Assembly (NCBI GenBank): GCA_002071335.1
Contig: MWEZ01000005.1
Coordinates: 1-40,528, forward strand
DNA: 40,528 bases
Direction: 5' to 3'
Source of the DNA: Verrucomicrobia bacterium ADurb.Bin018
GTDB lineage: Bacteria > Verrucomicrobiota > Kiritimatiellia > CAIQIC01 > Lenti-01
The position numbers and the translations under genes are program-made. Positions 40,429-40,528 of this stretch are shown here, piece by piece. How positions within the stretch are numbered: the stretch's first letter is position 1; every line of letters starts with the position of its first letter. Below the pieces are notes generated by a model. The model ran no database searches and was not told the DNA's origin. It worked only from the letters and a program-made list of their open reading frames with translations.

Positions 40429-40528
40429 GTTGTCCTTGGTTGCTCCGCCGGGTTTTCCACACTCTTATGAGAAGGCATGTCAAGAGGTCCGTTTTGACGG
40501 ACACCGCGTTGGCGAGTTCTTTGGGTCG
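40429..40528. other. Region upstream of ddl
   Basis: A 100-bp stretch to the window edge. No gene start or clear promoter can be confirmed; the neighbouring gene may begin beyond the edge. Confidence 0.4.

Overview
The window looks like chromosomal DNA of a GC-rich, Gram-negative bacterium. It carries an LpxC-family protein, a beta-barrel outer-membrane protein, lipoprotein and Sec signal peptides, and a ddl/ftsQ/ftsA/ftsZ division cluster. A member of the Planctomycetes-Verrucomicrobia-Chlamydiae group (Kiritimatiellota, Lentisphaerota or Verrucomicrobiota) is my best guess. It rests on overall gene style, the very large secreted polysaccharide-degrading protein and the intergenic palindromes; no rRNA is present to decide it.

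1-9.08 kb is a foreign-looking island. Six genes, all on the minus strand and visibly more AT-rich than their surroundings, lie close together. In transcription order they are a HEPN-like protein, a Ser/Thr protein kinase with TPRs, an MmeI-like single-chain restriction-modification enzyme, an unknown protein, a PIN-domain nuclease, and a second protein with an R-N-x3-H HEPN motif. A 75-bp perfect inverted repeat brackets the block (1-75 and 9005-9079). Past its 3' end sits an array of seven TTTTCCA-N5-TGGAAAA palindromes spaced two or three helical turns apart (772-958). I read this as an anti-phage island; no gene set I know matches the whole block.

9.08-12.15 kb: GC-rich non-coding DNA with eight G-runs is followed by a 2.5-kb element. 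It holds an AbrB-like gene and a large serine recombinase between two 344-bp inverted repeats. The right repeat ends in the 3' end of tRNA-Val(CAC).

12.2-19.3 kb: a small lipoprotein gene; an operon for a UVR-motif protein, a secreted unknown, an LpxC-family protein and a secreted unknown; a Cys/Lys-rich heptad-repeat secreted protein with its own promoter and terminator; and a DegT-type aminotransferase.

19.5-27.2 kb is one 2,537-residue secreted protein with two complete GH13 alpha-amylase catalytic domains. 27.4-31.5 kb (plus strand) carries an acyl-activating enzyme/ACP/acyltransferase fusion, a chalcone-isomerase-like periplasmic protein and a toxin-antitoxin pair with a 20-bp palindromic operator.

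31.7-40.5 kb (minus strand) has a beta-lactamase-fold hydrolase coupled to a CHAP amidase, a 17-residue-repeat secreted protein, tRNA-Ser(CGA), an outer-membrane beta-barrel, ftsZ, ftsA and ftsQ, then about 600 bp with two identical 28-bp palindromes, then an azoreductase and ddl. The azoreductase and palindrome region interrupt an otherwise standard division and cell-wall cluster.
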